A stretch of DNA of 64,000 nt from Haliotis asinina (GCF_037392515.1 NC_090288.1:10523969-10587968), one strand, 5' to 3'. Shown: positions 36,745-55,159, counted from the first letter of the stretch. The notes: generated by a model from the letters alone, not told the origin. Program-made: numbers and translations.

Positions 36745-37790
36745 CGAGCTGTGTATTCCGTATATGTCGAGCACAGGTTCCTGTGTATGTAGAGCTGTGT
36801 ATTCTGTACATGTCGACCATTGGCTCCTGTATATGTCGTGCAATGAACTCTGTATATGTCGAGCAGTGGTCATGTACATGTCGAAGAATGAGTGTTCTAT
36901 TTGTCGAGCAATGTATTCCGTACATGTTGTGCAATGTGTGTTCTATATGTGCGAAATCGGCCGAGTGTATGTGGCTTATACAGTGTGTCCTGTATATGGT
37001 CGTATTAAATGTGTGCTCTGTGTGTCATGCAATGTGTGATCTATATTTCGCGCAATGTGCACTGTATATGTCGAGTAACATACACTGTGCATCGTGTGCT
37101 ATATATGATGAATAATGTTACCGGCATACGTCGAGCAAAGTGTTCTGCATATGTCGAGCAACGTCTGTTCCATACATCAAGAAAGGCGCCCTGTATATGT
37201 CGAGCAACGTGTTATGCATACGTCAGGCAAGGTGCCCTGTATATGTCGAGCAAGTCTCTTGCATCCGTCCAGTAACGTGTACTGAGCATGTTTAGCAACG
37301 CCTCTTACATACGTCCAGCAATGTGTCCTGTATATATCTAGCAACGTGTCTTGCATAGGGAACGTGTGCTGTATAACTTGGGAAATGTGTCATGCATAAG
37401 AGAACGTGTTGTGTATTGGGAAGGTGTCCTGTATATGTCGAGTAACATGTCTTGCGTAAGGAGCGTGTCCTCTATATGTCGAGCAATGTGTCTTGCGTAG
37501 GGAACGTGTCCTGTGTAATTTGAGCAATGTGTCTTGCATTGGGAACGTGTCCTGTATGTGTCGAGCAACGTGTCTTGCATAGGGAGCGTGTCATCTGTAA
37601 GTCGAGCAACGTGTCTTGCATAGGGAGCGTGTCCTCTGTAAGTCAAGCAACGTGTCTTGCATAGGGGACTTGTTCTGATATGTCGATCAGTGAAGCCTGT
37701 ATATTTCGAGACGGTGTATCGAATATGTGTAGAAAAGTGCCCAGTATATGTGGAGCTAGGCAATTTGTAGATGATGAGCAATCTACCGTG
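36745..37790. repeat. Degenerate minisatellite upstream of the globin gene
   Basis: Recurring tgtatatgtcgagcaaYgtg and gtgtcttgcatagggaRcgt words. To about 37250 the spacing is short and irregular (roughly 20-35 bp). Near 37555-37665 it is a clean 41-bp unit (gagcaacgtgtcttgcatag plus 21 more). The long frames on both strands here (including 191 codons on -) arise from the repetition. Confidence 0.85.
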
Positions 37791-37893
37791 CCGGGTGCCA
37801 TGCATGGGTTGACGGAGATGGGTCTTCACAGGTGATGGTGAATGTGATATGCATGGCGAGATACTATTGTTAATCCAACACTCCCTGTTCCAG

Positions 37894-40810
37894 GCCACCT
37901 GCCGATTACACAATGGGCGACACGAAGACGAACAACGTTGTTGCAGACGACGACTCTGTTGTGAACCCTGCCACCGGACTCACTCTCCGTCAGAAGAATC
38001 TGATAATACAAAGCTGGGAGATTATTGGCTCGCTTCAGACGCAGAAGAAGAATGGAGTACAATTATTTATGGACCTCTTCACAGCTTATCCCAACCAACA
38101 GGAGTTTTTCCCTTTGTTCCACGACAAGTCTCTAGAAGAACTGGCGTCAAGTTCTAAGATGCGTGCCCATGCAACCACCGTCATGTATCAGATAGGGTCC
38201 TTTGTGGATAACCTGGATGATCCGGAGTGTCTGGTGGCTCTGATAGAGAAGGTGGCGAACAACCACCTCAAAAGAGGCATTAGAATGAAGGAGTTTGAGG
38301 TGTGTCCGTTTTCTTGTTGGTTGTTTAATGCTTCCCTAACCGCTCTTCTAGCTATTCTAACCATAGCGTTATGGATAACTGAGTTGATAAGCTGCGAGTA
38401 GGCGTTGGTAGAAACGCCGACCAGCGTTTTATCGTCACCGGTATTGTTGTCTTCCTGAGAATCTTACTGTGACGAAAGATCTGAATCGCGTTACAATAGA
38501 AACTACATCATGTAACTGAAGATTGTGAGACAGGCATCAGCCCAGCCATCCAATCCCGATATTCTCATCTGACGACAAAAATAGGTTGGTGCGGATTTAG
38601 ACCCAAATACTCCTTTGGGTTGGGGTTCGTATTTCGATTTAAACAGTTAAGTTAATATAACCTTCCCCTTTTCGTATGCTTGAAAGGAGGACAGTTAAGC
38701 CGTTGTATACTTTGCATCTCGGGAATCGATTCCTGATAGTGACGTCATCGATGCCTAGGGACATATCGTTAGTCGACAGGCAGTGACGACTCTAGGCTCA
38801 CGGACTTAGCACTTCAAAACTTACACAGGACATATATAGCAGTCGTGGTCAGAGTTTGAGATGGACCCAGACTGTACGTCGATGGCAGCGACGTGACTGG
38901 CAGAGGGTTGACTTCAGTGATGAAAGGCGGTTCCAATTTTTCTAAGCCACTGGAAGGCACTATGTTTACAGCCGAATCGAAAGAACGGAGCATTGTACGT
39001 TCAAGTCGTGTCTACTATAGAGGGTGCGTTATGCAGTGGGGATGAACTCGTGGGACATAACAACTTGTCCTCGACTTTTGGTTGTTCAGCGTAACATGTT
39101 TGTCCAGTTTTGAACTATTTCTACAATAGCTTCTATGGTAACGCCAGTTCAACATAACTTCAATGTTGCCAACAATGTGTTGCCGTGAGAGAGTGGGTGG
39201 GTATTGTTTTGAGCCGTTTTTAGAAATATTCCAGCATTATCTAGGCGGGGGTACCAGAAATGAGGTTCACACATCATACCCATGTGGGGAATCGAATCCA
39301 GGTCTTCGGCGGGACGAGCAAATGCTTTAACCACCGCCCCGCGGTGCTGCAGCTCGCAAGCTGTCTAATCGCATATCCCGCATACGACACTTCTATCATG
39401 GATAGACAATGACCACCCTCGTGCCAACCGAAAAGAAATGGCCCAGCGTTCCAGAAGCAAAGGAATTTTGTCAGCGCGCAACAGTGTTGAAGCAGGCGTT
39501 ATTTATTAAGACACGTTATCAACATGACGTACTATAAAACTTACATTGACGTATATAAGAAAGTACACACCAACTATTCTCTTCAAACCTTCCCCCACCA
39601 AGAAACATAAATATTGTGCTAACAGTGTCGCAATTGGGTTCGATATATATTGTGTTTGTGGCGCGGTGGAACAAAAACAATTTCTATTTATTTTTTAATT
39701 TTTTTAAATGTTTTTAAGAAAATAGTTTACCAAATATTCAAGTGTGCACGTTTTTTGAAACACCAGTTCAGGTGTTTGTGTCCATTATCCATTACACTAA
39801 AATCCCTCTATTCACCCCAATATCCGTTGCTATATTTATTACATGACTGTCATAATTAATGTTGATTTGGTAGAGATTTTAATATTTTCAATTTTCTGTA
39901 CGGATCTTTCTTTCGCGACTTTAAGACTACGTTGATTTAAAACAGTGATAAAGTTTCTTTAGGTCGTCGCTTTAGTAAACGTGTGAAGCTCCTATAGCTT
40001 CGTCCATTTGTTAATGCAGGGGGCGCCTCTGTGGGTGGGTAGAGTGTCTTGTTGGTGATTAGATCCCGGCTGCGCCATACTAACCAACCTCAAACGATGG
40101 TACTTGTTATGAGGTCTATGCTAAACTGTGGGATGATATCAGTTTAGTACCGTCAAATAAGCATTAATTATTACTAGTACCAGCATCCAAACGCACACAC
40201 ACACTCACAAACCCATGTGCATCATCAGACAAACGCTTAATCCCTGAATATATATAATTTTGATTTGACAAATAAACTCATTTATATTGAAAAGGAGCCC
40301 CAGTGACATGGGGAATTTTGAACCTGAGGAAATCTATACTTGCTTCAATTAGGGCTTTACAGTGCAGCGAGGGGGCAGAATGTGGTTCAGGGACTGTGAG
40401 ACAGACTAGTACATCGCTAACAGTGGTCCATCTCACGTCACCTCACCTCACCCGTTGACGCTGATGTTTGATTCTTGTTGCAGGAGTTGAGGACGATGTT
40501 TATACCGTTCCTGAAGAAAAGTCTTGGAGCCGAAGCGACAACGGCCGTCCTCGAGGCTTGGGACAAGCTCCTGGCCGTCATGAACACTGTCGTTTTGGGC
40601 GTTGCCAAGGAACAGGGCCTGCTTAACGACGCGACGTGAACCAAGGGAGATAATCCAGAAAATGACGTTTACAAGCAATATTATCAGGGCCACTTTGCAT
40701 TTAGTTGCTCAAGAAAGCTCCGATAGATGGAGCAGTTGTCGTGAGATTGGGTCGGAGTCTGTTAAGATGATTGATGTTAAAGGATAATGAATAAATTGTT
40801 TGTCGATTAT
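37894..40810 (+). CDS. Globin, neuroglobin/cytoglobin-like (whole gene)
   Basis: A heme protein of the globin family, probably an intracellular oxygen or NO-reactive globin rather than a blood pigment. Coding exons 37913-38299 (129 codons) and 40484-40639 (51 codons plus stop) join in phase 0 to give 180 residues. The first 25 or so residues are an N-terminal extension. Key residues visible are W35 (A12), F66 (CD1), distal H86 (E7) and proximal H118 (F8). The exon join KEFE|ELRT falls at G6/G7, the classical G7.0 intron position. The usual B12.2 intron is absent, since helices A to F lie in one exon. An acceptor (cctgttccag) at 37893 suggests a spliced 5' UTR. AATAAA lies at 40790. The ancient intron and both histidines make this a confident call; the exact globin class is open. 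Confidence 0.9.
37913..38299 (+). CDS. Globin coding exon 1
   Basis: From MGDTKTNN to RGIRMKEFE, followed by donor gtgtgt. It covers helices A to early G, including CD1 Phe, E7 His and F8 His. The start is the first ATG after the acceptor, with no alternative upstream in the exon. Confidence 0.9.
38845..39500 (+). mobile_element. Tc1/mariner-type transposase remnant split by a SINE
   Basis: In the globin intron, + strand 38880-39150 reads WQRVDFSDERRF (first catalytic Asp of the DDE triad in FSDE), then RHYVYSRIERTEHCTFKSC, and VRYAVGMNSWDITTCPRLLV. After a SINE (39188-39342), 39405 onward reads DNDHPRANRKEMA, which corresponds to the second-Asp block (DN-x-P-H) of Tc1 transposases. Internal stops and the missing N terminus make it a pseudogene. 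Terminal inverted repeats were not found. Confidence 0.65.
39188..39342 (-). repeat. SINE family A inside the Tc1 remnant
   Basis: gagtgggtgggtattgtttt, agaaatattccagcattatc, ccatgtggggaatcgaatcc and a reversed tRNA head ending aaccaccgcccc. Confidence 0.85.
39501..40483. other. Remaining globin intron
   Basis: AT-rich, with a short CA run near 40193. A weak tRNA-like patch at 40020-40075 was not convincing. No exon seen. Confidence 0.4.
40484..40639 (+). CDS. Globin coding exon 2
   Basis: After acceptor gattcttgttgcag, reads ELRTMFIPFLKKSLG to KEQGLLNDAT and TGA: helices G and H, with the expected Trp in helix H (EAWDKL). Confidence 0.9.
   Translation, partial: ELRTMFIPFLKKSLGAEATTAVLEAWDKLLAVMNTVVLGVAKEQGLLNDAT
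40790..40795 (+). promoter_or_regulatory. Globin polyadenylation signal
   Basis: AATAAA 150 bases after the stop codon. Confidence 0.7.
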
Positions 40811-41701
40811 TGTGGTCAGTTTAGGTCACACATGTCAAGTCAAAACATTGATTGTACAACTGTCCGTTTCCTCCTCGTCTTTTTGCGCAACTAAGTACAA
40901 TAACCAGTCCAGAAGTTTAAGAGAAACTCATTCAACTAGATATATAGACATTAATCAGAATTATTTGATACATCTAATCACTAGTATACACCCACTACGT
41001 TCTTTATATTCCGTCGTGCAGCACTATGCTCCTTCTAACACGTAGTGCTGCCTGCACTGTCGTACAGCAAGCTCTGAAAAACGAAGATCTGGAAATCACT
41101 GAAATCTCGAAACGAGGCTCTACCGCAAGATAACTTTGGCAGACCGCAGTTTTACGGTCTTGATATTATATCAATCACAATTGTACGTCACAAAAATACA
41201 CATAATGAGCGCAAAACACATAACAGGTGTAACCAGTGAACCAGATGAATTGTGAATCATTGTACAACCTCTTCTAACAGGGTCAGTCTGTGACGTCTCA
41301 GCGGCTAATAAGATTTTGTAGAACGTCGTCACTTTCATTGGCCTTTTGTCACCTATACTGAACACAACAAAGGCCACTCTTTCGTTAAGTATTTAAATAC
41401 AAGATGGAAACATGAACGCTTTCTTTTTCGAAACTTGTTCAGTATACATGAGGAAGAAAAAAAATATTTTGTGCTACAAAAGTGGCAGCATTAGGCTTTC
41501 GTAGTATCCAGACCTCAACCGTAGCAATATCTTTGTTAGTGTTTTGTGTCTCCTGACATGCATGGAAAGTCCTACAAAACCTTTCCTGATCTACTATCCA
41601 GTGTATCGATAAGCGGCCTACCTATCCGCTGTCACCCCGGTGGGTATTGAAAAGACAACGGTATCTCACTGACCACTGCCTGTTCTTAATTAGTTGGTCT
41701 T
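40811..41701. other. Anonymous sequence
   Basis: Nothing recognised. Confidence 0.4.
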
Positions 41702-41836
41702 GTAAATAATCCACTCTGGACCAGACAATCCAGTGATCAACAACCGATGACATGTGTCAACCAAGTCAGTTTGTTTGATCACCCGATCCCGTTAGTAGCG
41801 TCTCACGGCAAGCATGGGTCACTGTTAAAGGCAAGC
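41702..41836 (-). repeat. SINE family B, 5'-half fragment
   Basis: tggaccagacaatccagtga, gacatgtgtcaaccaagtca, gatcacccgatcccgttagt. Confidence 0.8.
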
Positions 41837-42204
41837 CATAGGAGCGCCGTGAGTCTTCTACTAACTACTAATTCGCACGGAATATTCAGAACATATGACG
41901 TTAATCGGTGAATAATACAATCAACTTACTGAGAAACCTACACTGGTGTCTAGCTATAGTTAAGATAGCTACACTCATATTCCAGGCAAGGCCTACATCT
42001 AGTCATAAACTGGACTACACTGGCCTCGCAATACTATGGTTCATAGTCAGCTCAGTCACTGACAAGTATGGATTGCTGGCGACCCATTTTAACTCGAAAC
42101 ATCGATAGGGTTAGTGATAGTCCAGCACATAACTAGACAACTTAACATAACATAAAGGTTTGCCCAGCATTGCCTGGAATACCAGCTTATTTATGTGAAC
42201 TAAG
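41837..42204. other. Anonymous sequence
   Basis: Nothing recognised. Confidence 0.4.
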
Positions 42205-42246
42205 TTAGTGAGTGAGTTGGGTTTTACGCCGCTTTTAGCAATATTA
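42205..42246 (-). repeat. SINE family A, tail fragment
   Basis: gtgagtgagttgggttttac, gccgcttttagcaatatt. Confidence 0.7.
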
Positions 42247-42374
42247 AAAGTAATATTGTACAATTAATGTACATAGAGATAGCAAGTGAGTGATTGGTTG
42301 GATGGTCGAGTGATTTGAGTTTAACGCAGGACCTCATGGTGCCCATTCCGAAGTGAGAAGAGTGCCAAAAGTGG

Positions 42375-42533
42375 GTCAGTGAAGTAATTTTACGTCGTTT
42401 GAGGAGAATTTCAGCAAAATCACGACGGGGAACACCTGACATGGGTTCACACATTGTCGCCACATGGGTAATCAATCCTGGGTCTTCCTGCGTGATGAGT
42501 GAACACCTTTACCACTAGGCTATCCCACCGCCC
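42375..42533 (-). repeat. SINE family A, full length
   Basis: ttttacgtcgtttgaggaga, aatcacgacggggaacacct and a reversed head ccactaggctatcccaccgc. Confidence 0.85.
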
Positions 42534-42547
42534 TGAAAGCGATAAAG

Positions 42548-42733
42548 TGAGCTCACAGCAATATTCCAGTTATATATCGACGGTCTGCAAATAAACGAGT
42601 CTGGTCCAGACAATCCAGTGATCGACAGCATGAGCCTCGATCTGTGCAATTGGGAACCGATGACTCATTAGTCGCCTCTTGCGATAATCATAGGTTACTG
42701 AAGCCCAATATTCTAACCCGGACCTTCACGGGT
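42548..42733 (-). repeat. SINE family B, nearly full length
   Basis: gcaatattccagttatatat, ccagacaatccagtgatcga and a reversed head cggaccttcacgggt. Confidence 0.85.
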
Positions 42734-42771
42734 ACAAAGTGAGAACAGTGCCAAAAGCGGCATAGTGAACC

Positions 42772-42916
42772 AGTGAAGTAAGTTTATGGCGCTTTTAGCA
42801 ATATTCCAGCAATATCACGACAGGGAACAATCGATATGGGATAAACACACTGCACCCACATTGGAAATCTTCCTTCGTAACGAATGAACGCTTTTACCAC
42901 GTCAACCCGCCGCCCC
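42772..42916 (-). repeat. SINE family A, full length
   Basis: gcgcttttagcaatattcca, aatatcacgacagggaacaa and a reversed head ending cccgccgcccc. Confidence 0.85.
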
Positions 42917-43909
42917 GATAGCGATCGAGGTTTCGCTTTCACACATCTAACACCTTGGTAAGACACTACTGATACTGTCTATGGTGAGAAACCGAGAAAC
43001 AAGTGTTAAAGTTGTGCACAAGGAAGTGGTCCCTCGCCCCAGTTTCCAAACTGCGGAGATCAAAATAGACCATATCATGGAAAGCACGTACGTGCTCCAC
43101 TTAAAGCCCATGTCATAACATTTACACAAAAAGTAGTGTCGGCCTTGATCATTAATAGGAACATACACGTTTTCTTACGGAGCCCCATGATAAACACTTT
43201 CTTAACGAGTGAAGTCATGACAGCAAAGTATTTGCATACAACGGGGAAATATTATAATTCAGGAACAATGTACTTCGGAAATCTTGCACTGTTTATGAGG
43301 CGCACATAAAATCGCCAAATTGTAAAGTAAATGGTGTAGATATTTTCCTGGCTGTGTAGTGGTGTACCTATGAACATGAAACACACAAAATCAGGAAAAC
43401 ATTTTCCCCAAATATAGTAATTTAACTGCTTATTTTCAACACTTCATACTACAACTATCTGCACTCAAAGTGGTCTTCAAAGTACTCACAGGTCCTATGG
43501 CTCTCAGAAAAACCAGTGTATGGTATGTCCACAATATCACAAGTGTGGCTTTATTATTCCCATTCTGATCTGCCCCATCACATTCAGTTTTCCAATAATG
43601 TTGTTCTACATGATTTACTCACACATACCACTACATGGCATCAACACAGCATGAACTGAAATCTTGTCTGATGATGTCTCAGTTTGATGGGACGGTCATT
43701 GGTCGCTTAAAGGTTGCCAGACGCGACCTCCTACTTGGTTTTGTTAGACTCAGTAGTGGAGAGTAATTAAAAGTACTGAGACTAAGTTTACTTAGACTGG
43801 ATGATGTCAAAAATGAGGATCCTCATATTAAACCTTGAGAATGATCTTTTTCAGAAAATCAAACACCAAAGTCCATCATTTACATATGTGTAAAATCTGC
43901 ACAAACCAG
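42917..43909. other. Anonymous sequence beyond the PSMA5 3' end
   Basis: No gene. TTTATT at 43550 is a possible distal poly(A) signal for the minus-strand gene. Confidence 0.35.
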
Positions 43910-43995
43910 CGAGTGAGTACCCATGTGGGGGATCAAACCCGGGTCTTCAGCATGACAAGTGAACGCTTTGACTACAAGCCTATCCTACTCCTACC
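43910..43995 (-). repeat. SINE family A, tRNA-head half
   Basis: ccatgtgggggatcaaaccc and gacaagtgaacgctttgact, with the family tail missing. Confidence 0.7.
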
Positions 43996-44036
43996 TCCCT
44001 TTCAACACAATAACAACACATATATTAATGATAATG

Positions 44037-44042
44037 TTTAAT
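44037..44042 (-). promoter_or_regulatory. Possible PSMA5 polyadenylation signal
   Basis: ATTAAA on the minus strand about 675 bases after the stop. It is the nearest variant signal before the SINE at 43910. Confidence 0.3.
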
Positions 44043-44716
44043 ATTGAGTCCACCATCAAAATACACTATTTACATTGTGCTCACACAATGTTGTACAAGT
44101 GAATTGCAAAGAGCATGAAAATGAAGACAGCATCTGCCAACAATCACAAAGCTGTTCACAAATTACAGTCAAGTAACAAATAACTTCCTCCTGTTGCCAG
44201 CTGTCCTGAAACTTTTAACACGCCTGAAACAATGTCCCCTCCTAGCGTCAGAAATATTTTTCACTTAATTGGCTTGACATGTTACTTTCTTTGAAAGTAT
44301 TTAACAGGATGTACATGCTTCTCACTGAAATGATGACAAATTCTACAACAAAGCCCACACAAGAACCCATCAAATACACGTGATAATATTCTGCCTGGGA
44401 CACAGCCAGGAACAAGATGAAAGGTCAACTCAATGATGAACCTGACATTAAAAAGCAAGATAATGGGTACCAACAATGTCAAGTAGCAACTTTCATTTAG
44501 ATGAAATGATCACAAATTAGGTTTTTCTCACATTGAGATCATTGAAAGTGGGTGTCTGAATATCTCTTGAAAAGTCAACAGTTGAAGAAAATAAAAAATG
44601 CATTCTCTCTGTCCAAATGGGTCTGGTAAGTGTATGTGATGAGAAATTTAGGGCCATGTTGTTAGCACTGTGATCTGTGGGTGACTGAGTCAGATATATA
44701 TCAGGAAGCATCTCTC

Positions 44717-51036
<6,320 letters not shown>

Positions 51037-51309
51037 TCATGACTATTCTCTTCTTTTGCTTAACATGGTTAATGCGATAACACTGTAGGTTTACTTAAGG
51101 AATTTAATCTCAAAATGAAATTGTTTACTGACTGGGGGCCACTGACTGTAAAAACACGAAGTCATGCAGTGAAATCAGCAGACGGTTCACGTATTTTCCA
51201 AACGCCCAGACACACGAGCAAAATATGTTATGACATTAAAATATCTCTTCCACAGATCCTCAATTTACTGATTCAGAGAAAATAAATGAAGATAAAACCG
51301 AATACGTAC

Positions 51310-51400
51310 CTCAAACTAGATACACACACACCGGTATCCACGCGTGACAATGCAAGGTTTGCTTTGCAATGGCGGAATAAGTACTACATGACAGAGCGAA
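51310..51400 (-). other. PSMA5: Probable PSMA5 noncoding first exon
   Basis: The minus strand has TAGTTTGAG followed by a strong donor gtacgt. About 300 bases separate it from the acceptor before the start codon. The upstream limit (transcription start) is not defined. No TATA box was seen, as expected for a housekeeping gene. Confidence 0.5.
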
Positions 51401-52141
51401 ATTTAAGTGCTATCAACCCCAAACGAACAAGCATTTAGAGTGACTTCCCTTTATATTATTTAGCGACACCGCAGTTCTCAGTTTTAAAAATGTAGAATTG
51501 GGGATAAAAATGTTTCATGTTCACCAAACTGCATTACATTTGATGAATTACAATCATTTGAGAATCTGTTCCTAAATATTCAGCACTCAAGCACAAACAA
51601 AAACATTTCAATAACTCTCTATGCCACATTGTTCCCTGAAGTTACAATGAAATTTACGGGACGACACCCAGTTCGCAATGACCAGCTGCCTTTCAAATAG
51701 CAATACATTGATATCAAAACAATACCAAACAAAAAAAACTACAGCAGAATGAGATTGACAGTTTCACCGGTGATATGTGTGGAAAAGCAATATGAACGTC
51801 CGGGCGTGTAGTAGTTTAGTATAGCATTTCAGATATTTATACTTTAGATATACAGGAAAATACCAATGTTATACAAACCTGAAGTATGCTTCTCACTCTA
51901 CATTATATTTAGGTCTTGTTTTCACAGAATAACTGCATTTGAGGTTTTTGCTTTGGGGGGACAATTTTTACTTTTCGCTAGAAAGAACTCTAACCAGGTT
52001 TTACTTTTCGTTAGTAAGACCGTTTCCAGGGTTTTACTTTTCCTAACTTTATATAAACATCAACATTCAAATGATACATATGTGTTTGAAATGAATTGAA
52101 AAATATCATTAAAATTTAAGCTCAAAGTACAAATGTTTTAT
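51401..52141. other. Anonymous sequence upstream of PSMA5
   Basis: Contains the PSMA5 promoter side. At 51966-52045 the phrase ggttttacttttcgttag occurs three times about 32-36 bp apart. No gene seen. Confidence 0.4.
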
Positions 52142-52210
52142 CCAAGCGATATTAGAACCCCAAGTCTCGCATTAGCCGGCAGAGACGCACTACCACACGA
52201 CCGGCGGGCC
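52142..52210 (-). repeat. tRNA-like SINE head or tRNA pseudogene
   Basis: The minus strand reads GGCCCGCCGGTCGTGTGGTA (A-box zone) and later GGGGTTCTAATA (decayed B box). It cannot fold into a sound tRNA by eye. Confidence 0.45.
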
Positions 52211-53439
52211 GACGAAGACGCTGTACATTGTTAAATTACATGATTTTTCTGTCGGTTAGAACTACTTTCTAAATGGCGGTGTGCAATGGTAAAGCGGGGT
52301 AATTAATTCGGGTGAATTAGTGGTATTTATAGGGATGTGTGACAGTAGGCCCCCTCTCTCGCTAATCACCACGGCCGTGTTAATATTACAATTTTTATAA
52401 ATGTTTGACTGTTGCAAACTATTAACATCCTTTCTATTTTCAGATTGTACATCTGAAGTGTCGAGTGATGCTCGTGTGTATGGATTTTCCCTTGTCGGGT
52501 CGACCTGTGTTTTGTATGGTCGAGTTGGTTAGTGAGCCTCATCACGCATTAAAGCTTCTTAATTCAGAAAGTTAGGCTGACGAGTCTTCATAATACGTTT
52601 ACTGTGTAAATATTTTTGTTTATTTGACTGTCGAGCCGTGATAAAACGGAATATGAGTGTTCTAATGCAGCTTATACAATTGATCTACATATGTTTGTAT
52701 GGTTGAGTTGGATAGTGTTGGCTGTGTATTTGAATCATGACCAAAAGGAGTTTGCATGACACAACCTGTAACATAACATACGCGAGATCGGGGGTGGAAG
52801 TAACAAAACTGCGCGTTAAATTTCTTCACTTGCTAAATTTACTTCGTTTGTAACGTTCACTCACCAGTATGTAGACACTTATCAATATACGTCTTTATAT
52901 TTGGTCTCATAATCCTAATTACTTTATAATCATACTTGTATGCATTATGGAACTTAATAAAAAGACGCCATCTGGGAATGTATAACAGGAATGTAATATC
53001 TAGACATTTTATAGTTTGCCTATATGAACCATAATTCGCAAGCACGCCCTAGTGTATGTCGTCTGTATTATTACACTCTACGACGAAAACAATGATTCTG
53101 CTGAAAGCTACGACAACTTAATAAAAACAAAATGCAAATATTAAAATTAAAACAAACAAAAGTTATAGGTGCAATTTCAGGGTATTATCTTGTTTGAGGA
53201 ATGTATCCATCAATATCCACTAAAACGAGTGATCTATAATGCATCTGCAGATTTCCCATGTGATCGGTCTTTTAACACTGTCGCACAGACCCTGAAGTAT
53301 ATATCCTAGAAAGCCCACGCAAGTCTAGAAAATGTGGCAAGTCTAGATTCCCATAGCCTCAAGGGAAAGTCTCAGGGCTCCATTTCCTTATATTATTTTT
53401 TTTCACTATGAACGTTTTTTCAGTAAAATATGTTCATTT
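52211..53439. other. Anonymous AT-rich sequence
   Basis: Nothing recognised. Confidence 0.4.
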
Positions 53440-55053
53440 CAGAGACATGGGCATATCAAGGGCATATCGACGAGGACTGAAATTAATCACAAGATGTGTA
53501 AAGGACGAGCAGGATTTCGCCATGGCTACACGAGTACTGTAATATCTTCATACTAAGTGCTTAAGCACAGAAATACCCCAGTGGAAGACGCTTATATGTT
53601 GCCCTATTAAACTTTAGGAAAGCATTTGACCCTATCAATAGTACAAAACCGATGGACGTACTTCGTGCGAGAAAACCTGTGCGAGAAATTTTTTTCTCCA
53701 TTTTTGCATCTATATACAGTGTATTCAGGACTGACAGCTTTTGATAGATGTAGTGGAGGGTCGAACACGCAAGTCTTTGATTGTACAGTTGGTCGTAAAT
53801 AAGGATGTGTCCTTACTCCGGTCCTTTTCTCTCTGTCCGTAAATGGACTTGCTGATATGATACTACAGGAGTGCAAGGTGGAATACAGCTCTACCCGGAT
53901 CTGTACGAACTATTTCTACTGTTGTTTGCTAGCGATGTAATCCTAATGTCCGACAGGGTCAACGGCGTCCAGCGGCAGCTCAATATTCTATCTACATTAT
54001 GTGAAACATGGGACCTGTCAGCAAACCTACAGAAGACAATGCTAGCCGTCTTCAGAAAAGGGGGAATCCTGAGACGTTGTGAAAAATGGTTCTACATTTC
54101 AAAGAGATTGAGCCTGTGTCACGTTACAAGTATCTGGGGATCATGATAACACCAACCCTGTTTTTGTCAATCCGTCCTTCACCTTAAGCTTGCAACTAAC
54201 GGCAAACGTTCTTTAGTAAACACCCTACGTATAATGTGACCATATGGAAAGTTCCAATTCAAAATATTCGACACCAAAATAAAGCCTATTCTATTCCACG
54301 GAAGTGAAATATGCGGACACACACGAGTCAAAGCAATTGAGAGAGTTAAGTATCTAGCTTGTAAAAGCTATATTGGAACCGATACAAAAACACCAAATGC
54401 TATGGCCCTCGGAGAGTGTGGACGTCACCCTCTGTATGTGGATAGTACCGTGAGATGCATGAAATACTGGACCAGACTCCTTCACCTCCCGTCTTAACAG
54501 GTAAAACAAGGCCGGAATAAACACCAAAAAAATGGCGTCAGCGGAAGTGCTCGCTTCTATGTAAATTTGGCTTCTGCGCATGTCTGTCACCTACACTTCA
54601 GGGAACCCGTAAAATGCACTTTACCCCCTTTTAGACTACCACGCAAGGCATATGAGATGTTGTGTAATCTGGACAATGTGGGTCGACATACATGGTGTTC
54701 CGACGTTAGAATCCTACTACAACATGCGGGCTTGGGCTTTGCAAGACGTTGGTTGTACGGAATGTTTCCTTCAGGACTTGAAACAGCGTTTAATGATATC
54801 AGTTCTCAACAGTGGCATGACATTTTAACCAGCAGTTCAAGACATGAGACACACTCAACATACAAAACAGCTCTTGATGCTGAGAAATACCCACTAGACT
54901 CGCCACGACGAACATTTGCACGATAGTTTGCTCTTGCAAGAGTTGAACGGTTTTTGAGTCATGCTCCGGAAACAAAACGATTACGGACGAGACATCGACT
55001 ATATCCCCCGCATTACATATACCGGGGGATAACAAAATCAGGTGTATTTCTAC
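53440..55053 (+). mobile_element. LINE (non-LTR retrotransposon) fragment, RT to C terminus
   Basis: Decayed ORF2 in several frames: KGRAGFRHGYTST, then GCVLTPVLFSLSVNGLADMI (RT motif with the Q-G-C-x-L-S-P-like core), then FASDVILMSD at about 53930. In the last, the catalytic FADD/YADD has become FASD. After it come NILSTLCETWDLSANLQKT, IKPILFHGSEICG, TPNAMALGECGRHPLYV, and the C-terminal WLYGMFPSGL to FALARVERFLSHAPETKRLR. It has lost its 5' part (endonuclease). Clade not resolved. Several stops and frame changes; inactive. Confidence 0.85.
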
Positions 55054-55159
55054 GCTAAAGATTTCTTAGGAATGGAGTTTTCACGAAAGATATCTGCGTA
55101 ATTTACCCAGATCTGCAGATATTGTGTACCTGGTTAACCAGCTGCAGGTCCGCAGTTCA

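Noticed and set aside
36689-37913. Frames of 81 to 191 codons on both strands, Cys-rich
   Set aside because: Product of the degenerate minisatellite. The apparent Cys and Tyr repeats follow the DNA repeat.
37913-37933. N-myristoylation of the globin (starts Met-Gly)
   Set aside because: The third residue is Asp, which is disfavoured in the known myristoylation pattern.
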